Source of the DNA: Eudorina sp. 2006-703-Eu-15
Lineage: Eukaryota > Chlorophyta > Chlorophyceae > Chlamydomonadales > Volvocaceae
Direction: 5' to 3'
Length of the DNA: 64,000 nucleotides
Assembly: GCA_003117195.1 (NCBI GenBank)
Contig: BDSI01000098.1
Span: forward strand, 62,001-126,000
The first letter of the stretch is position 1. The number at the start of each line of letters is the position of its first letter. Both the position numbers and the translations under genes were made by a program. The notes under the pieces were generated by a model. That model did no database searches. It saw only the letters and a program-made list of their open reading frames with translations, and was not told the origin of the DNA. Of the stretch, positions 48,401 through 63,298 are shown in pieces.

Positions 48401-51400
48401 AGTTGGCGGTTAGCAGTCAGCAACTGACGGTCGTGAAGGGGGCAGCACGGCAACCAGCCGCTTTAAACCTGCCCTCACCCCGCACAAACCCCCTCTGCCC
48501 CGCTACCTCCTTTACCTCAGGTTCCCCGCCAGTGCCGCCCCTCCCTGCTCTGCTGCCCCCCTCCCCTCCGCTACCTCCCGCACCTCAGGTTCCCAGCCAG
48601 CGCCGACCGAGCCCAGTCGGTGAGCACCAACAGCTCTGCCCGCTGGTCGTCCGGACCGCCCTGGTCGCGCTGTGCGGCGGGGTTAGGCGCCAACAGCAGG
48701 CCCGTGACCAGGCCCTGAAGTAGGGTACCGGAGACGTAGGGGTAGGCGACAGGGGATGTATTCAAACTAAGCCCACGCTGCCAGAGCACAGATCCGGTGG
48801 GTTAGGCGGGAAGAGATCAGAGGAGGGTAGCGGAGCTGAGATGGCTGCCGGAGCAGCGTCGATCTGGTAACCGTGATGAGCGGAGGAGGTGACAGGGAGG
48901 GTTAGGGTGGCTTGCGGGTGGCTACAGCAGCTGGTTGCGAACTCTGGAGTCCGACGGGGAGGAGTGAAAGGGATGGAGGAGGGCAGGCGGCCGAGTCGAG
49001 ATGTCGGGGATTGAGGGTGGAGACTTATTATAGAGGTACCAAGAGAACCCAGAACGGACACCGGACACCGGACGAACCCATCCCCCGATTAAAGTGGCGG
49101 ATGCACGGGGGTGTTCGCTCAAGGGTGTTCATTGCCGCACACAACACAGGGAGGTCTAGAGAACCAACCAGAGGGTCAAAGCACCAGTGCTTGACATGAA
49201 CGGGATTGTAGCCCCGCACCCCCCGCCGCCTGCGGACAGGAGGGCGACAGCACTGCTCCCTGCTCCAAAAGAGCGCGGTCGCGCTCCGAAACCTCGGCGA
49301 CAGTGTCGTACTGTACCTGGAACTGCGGCGGCGCAAAGGGGCCGCCGCCCAGCGCCCCATCGCGCAGCCGGTCATTGAAGGCCCCCAGCCGGGTGCCTGC
49401 GTGGGGCGGGGCGGGGCGGGGTGGGGCGGGGTATAGGAAATTGGTAGACATATTTATACTGGGGTGGGATGGGGTGAGGACACACCCACCGAAGGGACGC
49501 GCGGATAAGAGGAAAGATGGGAAAGGCGGACGAGGGGCATCAAATTACATCACATCACCTCGTCGGGGCCAACAGACGTTCAAAAGCACACATATCGGGT
49601 TGGCGCTGCGGTGATGGATTGGCAGCCATCAAGCCGAGATGCGCCGCCTCGACGCTGGGCCCGCCGACCACCACTGCCACCACACCACTCCCATTTCCAT
49701 CGCCAGTCCAACCGCCCCACCGCCACGCACCCACCCGCCAGGTTCATCTGCGCTGCGTTGCGGCCGCGCTGGTTGCCCATCACCTCGCCGAAGTCCCAGG
49801 CTTCGCCGTACAGGTAGACGGAGCGGCCCTCCACGCCGTGGTCCTGCACAGCAGCAAACGTGTGGGGCAACGGGAACGAACGCGCCCGCCGAGTGGTTGG
49901 TTCCCAACCTCCCACGACCCCTTCGTGTTGCTCCTGGAAACGTTCGGGTGTTAGGGGGGCTCTAACGGCCAGGGGCTCCAGGGATGGGATCTCAGAGCTC
50001 CAGGAACGGGGGTTCTTCGGCCTTGAGGGCGAGCAGCCACAGAGGTCACACAGAGGCCACACAAAGGTCAAACAAAGGTCACACAGATGTCGCGCTCCTT
50101 TTCCCACACAGAGAAGCCCACTGGCGGAAATTGAAAGATCTGTAATCGTCACCACCACTAAGAAACGGGTACAGACAATTGGAAGGTGCGAGAGCCCCGG
50201 CCTTCGCCGTGGCGAAGGGCAATTTCACGACGTATGTTGCGGGGTGGTACACCTTTCCGCAGGCGTACCTTCTCCGGCGTCAGGGAGTCCAGGGAGGCCC
50301 GGATCTTGGCCATGGCGCTCAGCATCAGGTGGCCCATGATGTCGAACCTGGTCCACCGGGTAGGGTTTTAGGGTTTACGAGTTGGCGGATGAGGAATGAG
50401 GGTATGAGGGTGTGAGGCTATGGGGCAAGAGGAGGAGAAGTCGAGTGCAAGCAAGAGCCGGGAGCTAGCCTAAGACCACACCTGAATCCGTCGACCTTGT
50501 AGTTTCGCGCCCAGTGGGTGATGTCCTCCACGATCAGCCTCTCGCACATGACGTGCTCGGAGGCGGTGTTGTTGCAGCAGGTCGAGTCGCAGATGCCGCC
50601 GTCCTCGTGGCGGCGGTGGTAGTAGCCGGGGACAATCTTGTCGAGGACCGAGTAGCTGCGGGCGGGCGGGTGGTTTCGGGGCGGGGGGCCGAGCGAGCGG
50701 CGCGTAGACAGGGGAGCGGGGGGTTGCAGGTGGGTTCGAGATGATGCGTCTCCTTCCTCAATGTTTCGGATAGGCGCTGCGTTCGGGAGTGTGTTGACGT
50801 TGGCGGAGTGGGCGAGTGGTGTGGCGAGGTAGGCGCGCGGACCAAAACAGCGACACAGCACAAGATGATTTCAACCCTGGAGACGCGTCGAAACTGTCTT
50901 CCAGGTTCCGGCCCCCCACCCTGCTTCCTGCGCTCCTGTGCCCCTGTACCCCGTTTCCGCGGCCGCCGGGAAACCCACCGACTGGAGGGTCCGGAGGCGA
51001 AGGTGTGGTTGTACACCACGTCCTGCACCACCCGCCAGCCCTGGGCGTGAAGCGCCTGAACCATCTCACGGAACTCCCGGATCCTGGACGTTGAGTCGAG
51101 AGGCGGGAGGAGTTCTCGAGAGGCGGGAGGAGTTCTCGAGAGGCGTGAGGAGTTCAAGGTGCGGGGATGTAATACTGCTTTGTAAGGCGGCACAATGCGA
51201 CGTTTACATACCGTAAGAGACAAGCGCAAAGCTGTTGAGGCACGGTATCTTTAAAAACGATACTGTTAAGGTACGCATCCAGCCGGAGCCACCACCCGTA
51301 GAAAGCCCCCACTGCCTAACTGCATCGCCGTAAAGGATGACGATGTGTAATAGGCTCCGGTGTGCCGTATGTCGTACAAGGTTTTACAAGGCGTGTACCC

Positions 51401-54400
51401 ACCTCGCGATGCCGTCCGGATCCGTGGCGTACGACCCCTCCGGCACGCCGTAATGCACAGGATCGTACCCCCAATTAAAGCCGTCGGAGTCGGCGACCGC
51501 CAGTACGGCAGCCTGCTGAGCTGTTGAGTCGGGTGGATAGACCGACAGATCCTCCTGGGGTATCGCGGGCGAGCACACAATTATTGCTTTCACCATCCAA
51601 AATGCCAATTTTGTCACGCATCGAACTCCTAAAGGGCAATAATACGCTGTGCCCGGGTTCAAATCTCACAAATGCCAATCTGACCTTGACTGGTGTTGGG
51701 TGCGGACTTCAAATCCGTAGGGGCCGGGAGGCCCAGTGGTTCAATTCCACCTGGTTGGCGTTATATGTTTCAATTTACTATATAACATGCCGTGGAGCAG
51801 AGATCCCATCCTAGAAACTTTCCTCGGAAATGAGCTTACGACCGACCATAAGAGCGCCTGCTGGTGGGTAGTGGGACAACTGTAGCACTACAAACATGTG
51901 CAAAAAGCACAACAGTTCCATTGAACTGGTCACAAGGATGCAGTAAATTGTGCCAAGGCGAAAATCGGCGGGGGAAGACCGGAGGATACATGAGAGCCGC
52001 ACTGAGGCCAAACACCAGGTCCATGCCTATGCAGGGGGCAAACTCCATGTCACTCCTGCACCCTGCCGTACCTCGACGCGCTGCTGTTCCTCCTGTCGCT
52101 CCGGAACCGTCGCGAAGTCGTACGTGGGCAGCAGATGCAGGTGATTGAGGCCCGCTGCGCGCAGTGCTGCCAGGTGCGACAGGCCCGAGCTGAGGCCCTC
52201 CCGTCCTCCATCTCCAGCCCCTCCGCGCCCTTGCGTCGCAACCCGGTCGGGGCAGAAGGCAAGGTACTTGCCACGGAGCGGCTCCGGAACCCTCTCGTCG
52301 GTGATACTGCGGAGGAGTGCGGAGCCGGGCCGGAGTGGGGCCGAGTGGCGTCGAAAATGATGTTCGAAATCCTGACTTTGCAATCCAAAGCGCAGAAACA
52401 ACACGTGAGGGGCAGCACCGTTGCAGCCTGGCAGCCCCCACCTGAAGTCCCGCACGTGCAGCTCGTACACGGAGATGTCAGTCCATTGCTCCAGGGGCGG
52501 CGCGCGGTGCCCCAGCCACCCGTGCGGCTGGGTGTCGGGGTGGCTCAGGTCCACGATCTGGGTGCGGGCACCGTCGGCCGCAAGACCCCGACTGTACGGG
52601 TCCGTCACCTCCACGGTCTGTACGACCGCCGTATGTCGTACACACGTGGAGGAAGCGGGAAGCAGGACCGGGAAGCGGGCGGGGGGAGGAGTGGACGCAG
52701 TGGGCCGCAGCGAAGCAGGGGGAAGAGGTCAAAACCCCTGATTTATATAAAAGGCAGGAAAAAGGTAAGGGCCCCTCGCCCCTAGGGCATCGGATCGAGG
52801 ACCGGGCAGCTCCGAGGGAGGGGAGCAGGCGGCTTGGGTAAGCAGTCCGAGCTTCTGAACAAGGTGTCCGTCAGCGGAGCATGATGGCATATGACCGGCG
52901 CCTCGGATACAGCCACATCCACGCCCGCCGTGCCGCCGTACCTCGAAGCGCGCAGTCCAGGGGCAGTAGTTGGTGACCCGGTACGTGTAGTAGCTCCACA
53001 GCCAGTCGGCGGGGCGCGGCAGCGTCCAGGTCCCGGCCGGCCCACGGGTCATCTGGAACTCCTGCGAGACAACCGCGGGGCCGTGGCCCACGTCGGGCCG
53101 GAACGGACTAAGCAGCAAGCACACCATCCCGATACGGCAGGACGGAAACAATATAATACAAACCCAGTACGGCAAGATGGTGACTTTAGGCGGGCGATGT
53201 ATTGAACCGAACCAATTGATTTGACCAGAAGTACGGATACACGAAGTGCGCACACACCCCCGGTGGACGCGCTGATCGGCCAAGAGCTCCCACGTGCTCT
53301 ACACAGCCCCGGGGAGTCGTGCCGGCACATCACCCCCACAATCCAAAACCGGCCCTACCCTACTCAACTCGACCCCAGGCCGACGCCCCCTACGCAACAT
53401 ACCCGGGCCAGCGGTACTTCAGGCCGACAGCATTCCTTATCCCAGGTTCCCCCAGCTGCCCGCGTGCGGCGTCCCGCTCTCACCTGCGCCACACCCCCTC
53501 GGGCGGCCCGGTAGTGCAGCAGCTTGACGTCCGTGGCAGTTGGGGCCCACACTGCGACGCGGCGCGAGAGAGAAAGCGGGAACGGGTGGGGGTTGTGCGC
53601 CGAGCGGGTAACTGACAGCGGGACAGGGTGTTGAGGTCGGTATCTAGGAACCGTAGCTAGGACCTAGGACCGTAAGCCAAGTGGGGGGCCAGATAATTTC
53701 CGGCTAGTCAATTGGGGCAAAAAATGGGCTCCGAAGTCCATGTAAAGTTGGCCGGCGGCTTGTATGCTACCACATTGCATAGCTAGCAGTTTCCCCTGAT
53801 TCGCTTCTAACAACGATGTTGGGGGTTTGGTCTTGTCTTTAGAGTAATACGGTAGGGATTAGGAGACGGGTCGGGCCGCCGCGCGCCATGCGGTCGCGCA
53901 CCCGTGATGGAGTGGCCGCCGGTCGCGGGGTCGGGGTGGTCGCCCAGCGGCCCGCTGTACGACAACGTCTCGTCCAGTACGCCCTGGATCTGCACGTGCA
54001 TGTTTACGACACACCTGGTCTCAGCAACACGTCTGATAACATGTTGTGCGGCACATAAAAACAAGACCCAAGCGGCGCTAACGCTGCCAACGTGGAAACC
54101 GAAACCGAAAAAGTCCCGAATCGGAGCAAACAGAAGCTGGTACGCGATTCCCAGGAGACCTTTCTCAACCGACTACGACTCTACGGACTCCCCCTCTCTC
54201 TTCATGAGACGACAACACGGCTTTGTCGTACACACCTGCACGCCCGTCGAATCTAGCGCCTCGCCCTGCGCGTCGTGCACCGAAACCAGCAGCTGTCCCG
54301 TCACCAGTTCCGGAATGCGCGCCACCGCCTCCGGCGGTACCACCAGCGCCGTACAGCCGTACAAGTGGGGGAAGCGCTTGATGGCGTCGTTGGCGGCGGG

Positions 54401-57400
54401 CAGCGCCGCCACCGGCAGCTGCCAGCTGACCTCTGGGCCTTGAACACCCGCGCCTGAAGGGAATGTACGACGCCAGGTACGACATCAACCGATCATTGTG
54501 CCAAAAGCGCAATCGTGCACGGGGAATCCCCGGGGGCATGTGTCAAACGACTGTACGAACCATCCTGCTGTTTCCGCTCGTGCAATCATGAGGCCTACCC
54601 TCTCGCCCACTCCATGGCACCCCGGCGCCACCGAGGGCGGCCATTCCGAGGGCGGCCCATGGGAACGTGACCGATAGGTTCGTGGCCCTACCGTTGATCC
54701 ACATGTAGCTCTTGGAGTGGAAATGCAGTCGGAAGGTCCGCGGGCCCGCCGCGTCCTCAGGCGCCTGGCGCCAAAGCAGCAGACCCGGGGACACCCTGCG
54801 GCGGGCCGCCGAGCGGGACGACGAGGGTTGGGTGGGTGTGTTTAGAGAAGAGACCAGACCCAGTTCCCAATGGGTAGGTGTGTATTTCCGGATTGCGTAG
54901 GCGGCTGGGTCCCTCGATGTTGGCTGCGTCCTTCGAACCCCAGCCCCGCCCCACTAAACCGCTTTTCCTGCGGACGCTTTTCATTCCCACCGGTCGCGCC
55001 ACCACTCGACCGAGCCACACATCCACATCCACCAATCCACATCCACCAATCCACATCCACCAATCCACATCCACTAATCCACATCCACCAATCCACATCC
55101 ACCAATCCACATCCACCAATCCACATCCACCAATCCACATCCACTAATCCACATCCACCAATCCACATCCACCAATCCACATCCACCAATCCACATCCAC
55201 TAATCCACATCCACCAATCCGCATCCACCAATCCACATCCACCAATCCACATCCACCAATCCACATCCACCAATCCACTCACCAAGCCAGCTTCCCAGTC
55301 AGCCGGAACCCTAGAGCGATTAATACAGCCAACCCCCGGCCACCCGGGGCCGGGCTGGGTGTGTCTGGGCTGTTTCCTTAACCCCGGCCAACCCCGGCAG
55401 CCCACCCACCAGTGTCCGGACTGCTTGTTGATGGAGCCCGCGGGCACCTGGGACAGGTCAGGCGGCGAGGAGAAGGTCCGGTGCTCCGAACCCACCAGCC
55501 ACACCTCCTGTACAACAGGTCCAGCGGCGCCGCCGTCGGCGGCTGGGGCGTCCGGCGCCGCCGCTGGGACGTGGATTTGCACCTCGCCGCCTGCGCATGG
55601 CGAAACAAGTCGCCGCGGGGTCCACCAAGGGCGGAACAGCGGGGCTAAACTAATGAACAGAAGCACAGAACGAACCCGGACGTACTCGGGCGAGCTCGGA
55701 GCAGTGGGGCGCGAGGTTGCAGGTCGGTGGCCGGCCGAGGAACGGGGACGGGGACGATTAGAGGGAGGAATAGGGGGAGGAACGGGCAACGGGGACGGGG
55801 ACCTTCGTGTCCATGTGGGTTCCCCTCGTGTCCAGGTCCACGCAACGCCGCACCCCGGCCCCGCGCCGTCTCCAGCCCTCAGCTGCCGAGCCCGCAACCC
55901 TCCCCATCAAGACAAGCTCTTAACGCTTTCCTCGTTCTTAAACGCGCGAGCCCCGACAGCTCCTCATTCTCTTCACTACATTCAACGCCATGTCAACACC
56001 AAGCAAAGCCAACGCGCCAAGCCCACCCAAGCCGTCCTTGATCCCCGACACTCACTTGCAGCCTTCTGTTCGGCCTTGTGCACCAGCGCACCCACTCGGT
56101 GGGCCCCGGGCTTCAGCGGCAGGTCCCACAGCAGCCCACACGCCGTCACGCTGTGTCGTGGTGGGGATGGCGGGATCACAACGAATGAAACACCATTTCG
56201 ATACTGTTTGTGCGAAATTGGCCGGGTGATTGAAAGAGACGGTCCAGGGGTGGTCGGTTGGTGTGGAGGAAGGACGCAAACTTCATCGGCACCACGGAAC
56301 TACACCGAAAGCGATCGAGAAGGGCGGTCGATCAGGCGAGCCGGCGCCCGCCCAGGTGAGACTCTTCGCCGCCGCAGGTAACAGGCACCCGCTGACTATC
56401 GGAGCTAAACATCTGGAAAAGGAGAGGGAGCTGCCGTGAGCGAGAGAGCGAGTCACCCTTTGGCTTTCGCCGGTTTGGCGGCGCAAAGGGGGGTAGTGGC
56501 CGCGTCGCGGACGACGAATCACGAGCATTTGGGGGATTCACCCAGGTAGCCCAGCTGAGTGGCACATGACGGCGCGCCGGGCCCCGTGTCACCGCTCAAC
56601 GCTCGGGTGGGCCCTATGCCGTACCTGGTGGGCTTGAGCGGCTGCATCCATTGCGTGCAGCTCGGCGTGTCGCCCCAGACGTGCAGGCCCCAGCCCTGTT
56701 GCACACACCGAGAAGGTGGGTTCAGCCACGAGTGCGACGAGATAACGCAGAAATAACGACGTACGATTCGGCCTGTGCAAGTTAACTGACAGGGTGAGCA
56801 GAGAGGAGTGGAAGGACTGGAGAAGGCAACCTGTAATCCTAGGTGTAATACATGTCGAAGCACGTGCTTGTTGGGCGGAAGGGCCGACGAACCCACCACA
56901 TGAGGACGAGGACGAGGTTCTTTGTAACATGCAACGCAGGATGCGTCGTATTCATTGCGGGTGTGTGCGCGGCGCGGATGACGTCAGCCTAAGTGTTGCC
57001 TGGCAAACGGACCCGACCCACATTGCAGTTTGGATATTAAGATATCAGAACGAGTCTCATTCAATGGTCTGTTCATTGTACGGCTCTGCGTTGTACCATT
57101 CTTCTTACCCCATGCCGTTTACCTCAAGCCCCCAAAACGCTGGCGTGACATTTACCCTCTGCAGTACCCTTTTGACTGATCGGCATCTTTCCCCTTGGAA
57201 ACCCGACAAGTAGTGCGGCCACGGACGAGCGGCAGCAGAAGGAACCGCGTGGTCAGTGCCGGCCCGCGAGCACATGCGTAATATGAGTCCCAATCCTTGC
57301 CTTATAATTATGGTCTTTCCGAATATAGTGGACTCGCAGCACGCCCGGCTCTGTTGCGGCACCTGGCGTCCGCGACGAAGCGTGAATTGTCCGCTCCGCA

Positions 57401-57597
57401 GCTGGGCCCTCCAAACCCCTGGATTTGGTAGGACATATCCATTGCTGCGAATTCGGTGCGGATGATGTCGGAACGTCCAGTCGTAAGCCTGCCCTCCGCC
57501 GTGGCCGAGGAAATAGCAGACAATTGCGCCGAAAGCTTCCGAAACAAGCCTGGCTGCGTTGGCCGCTTTGAATGCTCTGAATGTATGACTGCATCAC
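45408..57597 (-). CDS. PUL1: Pullulanase-type starch debranching enzyme (limit dextrinase)
   Basis: Hydrolyses alpha-1,6 branches of starch in the plastid. Exons (coding order, upper-lower): 57597-57301, 56695-56625, about 56554 (end unresolved), 56150-56056, 55590-55410, 54795-54692, 54453-54236, 53989-53902, 53551-53484, 53061-52942, 52617-52442, 52306-52072, 51554-51403, 51083-50979, 50655-50482, 50347-50269, 49843-49735, 49396-49317, 48714-48584, 48381-48333, 47904-47785, 47680-47545, 47166-46994, 46704-46606, 46056-45886, 45533-45408; about 1,120 aa. The Arg/Ser-rich N-terminus (about 80 aa) fits a transit peptide. An N-terminal carbohydrate-binding fold ([14 protein letters not shown] joined to [10 protein letters not shown]) precedes the GH13 barrel: DVVYNH, DGFRFDIMGH (nucleophile Asp), [12 protein letters not shown] (acid Glu), CHDNKTMFD. 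The Glu-following Gly usual in plants is Ala here. Exon 1 uses a GC donor. Only the third exon region (56.2-56.55 kb) is unresolved. Confidence 0.93.
51098..51155 (+). repeat. 20-bp tandem repeat, about 3 copies
   Basis: GAGAGGCGGGAGGAGTTCTC units in the PUL1 intron 51084-51402. Confidence 0.9.
51674..51760 (+). tRNA. Selenocysteine tRNA (anticodon TCA)
   Basis: 87-nt gene that aligns gaplessly with the well-known 87-nt animal tRNA-Sec. It has a 9-bp-type acceptor (GCCAATCTG with CTGGTTGGC, including the same T:T position 8 mismatch). The D arm has a 6-bp stem and a 4-nt loop (CTTGAC-TGGT-GTTGGG). The anticodon stem GCGGA/TCCGT has loop CTTCAAA (anticodon UCA). The long variable arm is GGGCC-GGGA-GGCCC, the T arm GTGG-TTCAATT-CCAC, the discriminator G. 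It decodes in-frame UGA as selenocysteine after serylation and conversion. It sits in the intron 51555-52071 of PUL1 on the opposite strand. No TTTT terminator lies immediately downstream (only TTT in TTATATGTTTC). Confidence 0.95.
55017..55275 (+). repeat. 14-bp minisatellite CCACATCCACCAAT, about 18 copies
   Basis: Near-perfect array in the PUL1 intron 54796-55409. Long open frames across it on both strands ([18 protein letters not shown] 14-residue periods) are artefacts of the repeat. Confidence 0.97.
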
Positions 57598-59045
57598 GTC
57601 TGCAAAACTGCAGACGTCGCGCAGGCTGACACCGCCTTTTTTAAAAACTTGAACCGACCACCGCTGTGATAGACAAGGTTCCGGTGTGGGTGCTGTGTCC
57701 GCAGCCTACTATATCTAAGGAAATACCATAATCTTATACGTTCCGCTCGTATGTTGACCGGTGCACCATCCGTTGGACCATGCGCCCATGGGTCACACGC
57801 AACTGCAAACATCTGCTTCCCTGCAGTAACTGTACGGTAGTTCGGCCCCAAAGCCTTTGGCCGCGTCCGGATTTTCTGTCATCATCAATTCATCATGCTT
57901 GAATATGGGCATGGTGGCACGGTGTAAGCAAGCTGCCGCGATGTACGTAAATCGCAGATGTTCTTTTAGGATGTTTACTCCTACGGTTTCACCAACTCAC
58001 TGAACGCTCAGGATACTTCATGTACTACGGCGGTCGCCCATAACCTGTCTTTCCCCCGATATAGCTGTACTATTCCCTAGTGTACCGCTTCCCTCCCTTT
58101 TGAACCGTGGGCACGCATGTTTGTTAAGATCAGGTTGGTCAATTCTCCAGCACATCGACATAAATCCTTGTAGACGATCCCTTCGGCCCGGGCGCGGATT
58201 CGCATGCAGGTGTACACACCTCGCTTTGTGTCTGCCGAAGTATTTACATGATCCTGCGATCAAATCCACATACAACCATTCACACAAGAAGTCCACATGA
58301 CCATAAGCTTTGCTTATACACATGCGGTGATCGGCACCAACGCCCATGCCGAATTACCGGCAAGGTTACGCACAGATCTTCGTCTCCTCTTCGTTACAAG
58401 ACCAGGCAGTCAACGGGGCAACCGCCTTCGATTCAGGCCATCGGCGCCCATGCCCTGCCGGCCGATGAGCATTTAGCAAGGCATGCTGTCCAAAACACAC
58501 TCTGTTGCACAGGATAGCGCACACTCACATCGCTCGGTGGTTCACTCTTCGAACAAACAAAGGGATGGGGACGCTGGGTGCACTGATGAGTGTAGTACAG
58601 ACAGATAAACACGAAACACAACCTCAGCCAACACCACAGGACGAACGCCCGGGTGTGGAAACTCCATCTCCAATCCAAACGGACCAAGAGACAACGGAAA
58701 CGCGCTCACATCCCAAAATTGTGCAATCGAACGCGCGCGGACAGGTCAGGCGTTCTTGCCCACCGCTGCTCCCATGCGACGCGCCGACGCGAGGGGCCCG
58801 AGCCTGGTCCGAATTGACCCTCCGAACAAACGAAGGTACGACACACCCCGGTCCGCGTCCCTCAACAAAGCGCAGACTCGCCCAACCCAGAACCAGATCT
58901 GGGTCACGTGATCTGTCGCAGGGCTGGCCAAGGTACAGTGCCGCTGGGCGCCTTATCACGGCAGCGGCTCTGCAGCCGCCACCCAGGATGTGCTAACCCT
59001 GCAAAGCCCCGTCCCGCCGTCGCCACCATCTCATCCAGCTGCCGC
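57598..59045. other. Spacer: PUL1 promoter side and FNR1 3' flank
   Basis: No other gene recognised. The region should hold the FNR1 3' UTR (upper part) and the PUL1 promoter (lower part). TATA-like candidates upstream of PUL1 are poor. Confidence 0.5.
58394..58398 (-). terminator. Possible FNR1 polyadenylation signal TGTAA
   Basis: TGTAA is the usual chlorophycean poly(A) signal. On the minus strand one occurs at 58398-58394, about 650 nt after the FNR1 stop; another is at 58248-58244. Either could be used; transcripts are needed to decide. Confidence 0.25.
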
Positions 59046-61265
<2,220 letters not shown>

Positions 61266-62148
61266 GGTCTGCGGAGTAAGAGCGCATTGAAAGGAAAACT
61301 TCTGTCAGGACGAAGTCCGGCAAAAACAAGATCGGCTACAAATGATCGCAAAAGACCTGCCTGCATGATTACAACGGTGGACCTTGCACAATGTGTCACA
61401 AGGGAAGAGCACTGCACTACGTCAGTAATCGGGGCAATAATGGCATTCGCTGGCCGCTCGTCCGGTTCTGGAGCGGATAAGATCGGGCCCAAGAATGACG
61501 TTTCAATGGACAGGTTCAATTTTGTTCTACCACTTTATCGCTGTTCAATGTGACCACTTCAAGAAGCATGAACATGAAGGCGTCCATGTTACTGATAGGG
61601 TCGCGAGTGTCTCTTGTGCACGAAGGGTCGCTATCTTGATACGCCCCGAGCATGACCTTCAGGCCACTTTCCTATACCTATTTAAGGTGTGCTAACAGTC
61701 TTGGTCTCACAAACATGTTTATGAAGCTATCCACTTCATCCCTGGCGGCTTGACGCTATCCACACGTCAGATCTTACAAAGAAATTACAAGTAATTTAGT
61801 AGTTGCAAAATTTTCGTCTGCAGTGTTAACTGCGACCCGTGGGTCGTGCATTGTGCGCGACACGTCGGGATTAATGGACGGCACATCCGCGATGCATTCA
61901 ACAGAACTGGGCCACGTTGACGGTTGCATTGCGCTCCCGGGCCACGTCGCCGCAAGGCGCGGTTCCCTGCCCACGAACACATCAAACTATTTCCCAGCTT
62001 ACACACATCAAACCACCTCCCTTGCTCAGCTAAGCCCCTTGCATGTCACGCACTCATGCTTTGCCTGCCCGCAAACACTAAAACCCTCAGACGGCACCAG
62101 CTTGCCTCACCACCCGCAGCAGTACATGCCATGCAGTACATGCCATAA
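61266..62148. other. FNR1 promoter/5' region and uL15m 3' flank
   Basis: No independent gene seen. If the MQ micro-exon is real, 61361-61366 is coding and 61272-61360 is an intron. No convincing TATA box could be picked. Confidence 0.5.
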
Positions 62149-63298
62149 TCACGCCGTGGCGGTGGCGGCGGCAGCACTGGCGGCAGCCAGCGGCGGCGCC
62201 GCGGGGGCAGGTGTGAGCGCCATCACGGTGTCGCGCACAGCCGGTGGTATCTGCCCGATGGAGTCGAACTTCTTGTCGAACTTGGGGTGCCAGCCAGCGG
62301 CGGGCAGCGGCAGCGGCAGCCGCCGGCTGGTGTACCGCTCGGGCTGACGAGCGATATAGGGAGGGGAGGCAGAGGGTAGCGTAGTGTGGTCGCGAGGGGA
62401 GGCAAGGGAAAGGGAGGAGGGCGTGAGGGCCGCGCGGCAGGAGCGGATGAGTCCGGGCGAGGCGGCCGGAGCGGAAGAAGCCCACGACTCGCTTGATGTG
62501 TGAACGGCGGGAACCGCAAGAGGTCATATGCGGAACAACCATCAGCTCAAAGCCATCAGCGGCAGCTGGTGTCTCACTTCCCTCCTTTCTCGAAGCTTCG
62601 TCGCATGCCATGGAAAGTAACGCACCCGGCATGCCAAACAAACATGCAGTACCCGACAATATGATCACGGCGGCGTGTAATCGCCTCCCATGGTCAGCTT
62701 TGCGGGTCAAGTCCTCTCAATTCCCGGGGCGCCATCCGTATCCGTACTCACGTGCAGAATCGCGGACAAGCCCTCCAGGGTGTAGTATACCCGGGTGATG
62801 CGACCCCCCGCCGCCTCCACACAGCCCCGCGTGTCCGTATCGCAGGCGGTCACCTGCGGCGGTAACCGCATGAAGGGATCGGCGCCAGTACAATGCGAAT
62901 CACGGGATCCGAAAATCTCACGACTGGATAAGGGATGGACGGTTGGAGGCAACGGAGGGGGCAAGAGCCGTAGTGGTGCTCACCGCGCGGCGGGGTTCCT
63001 ACCGGCCCTGACAACAGCGCAGGCCTACGAAAATTGCGTAGTTGACGTGTCTGCTCCAGCGCATCCAGGCAGGCAGACAGGCAGGCAGGCAGACAGGCGG
63101 ACGTGCTGTTTGCGTGTGAGCACGTCATCGACCCGCCCCCCGCGACCACCTGTATTGCTGGTCCGCACGGGCTACCCATCCGCACTCCCTCCCGCCGCCT
63201 GTTACCTGGATGTCCAGCGGGAAACTCAGCCGCGCCCTGCCGTACAGCAGGACGCCGTACTTGATATTGCTCGTTACGCAGCCCGTGTCGTAGAGGTC
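62149..63298 (-). CDS. MRPL15: Mitochondrial large-subunit ribosomal protein uL15m (C-terminal exons only)
   Basis: Three exons in coding order: 63298-63206, 62853-62752, 62343-62149; all phase 0, encoding 129 residues and a stop. The block NIKYGVLLYGRARLSFPLDI followed by CVEAAGGRITRVYYTLEGLS is the L15 C-terminal fold (the EAAGG turn and the strand after it). The following PERYTSRR...WHPKFDKKFDSIGQIP extension is typical of the mitochondrial rather than the chloroplast or cytosolic L15. The tail is Ala/Pro-rich. The 5' exons (mitochondrial targeting and glycine-rich N-terminus) are not found between 63299 and 64000 and presumably lie to the right of the window. Confidence 0.82.

Noticed and set aside
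54842..56381. Frames with 14-residue periods ([20 protein letters not shown])
   Set aside because: Read-through of the 14-bp minisatellite in a PUL1 intron.
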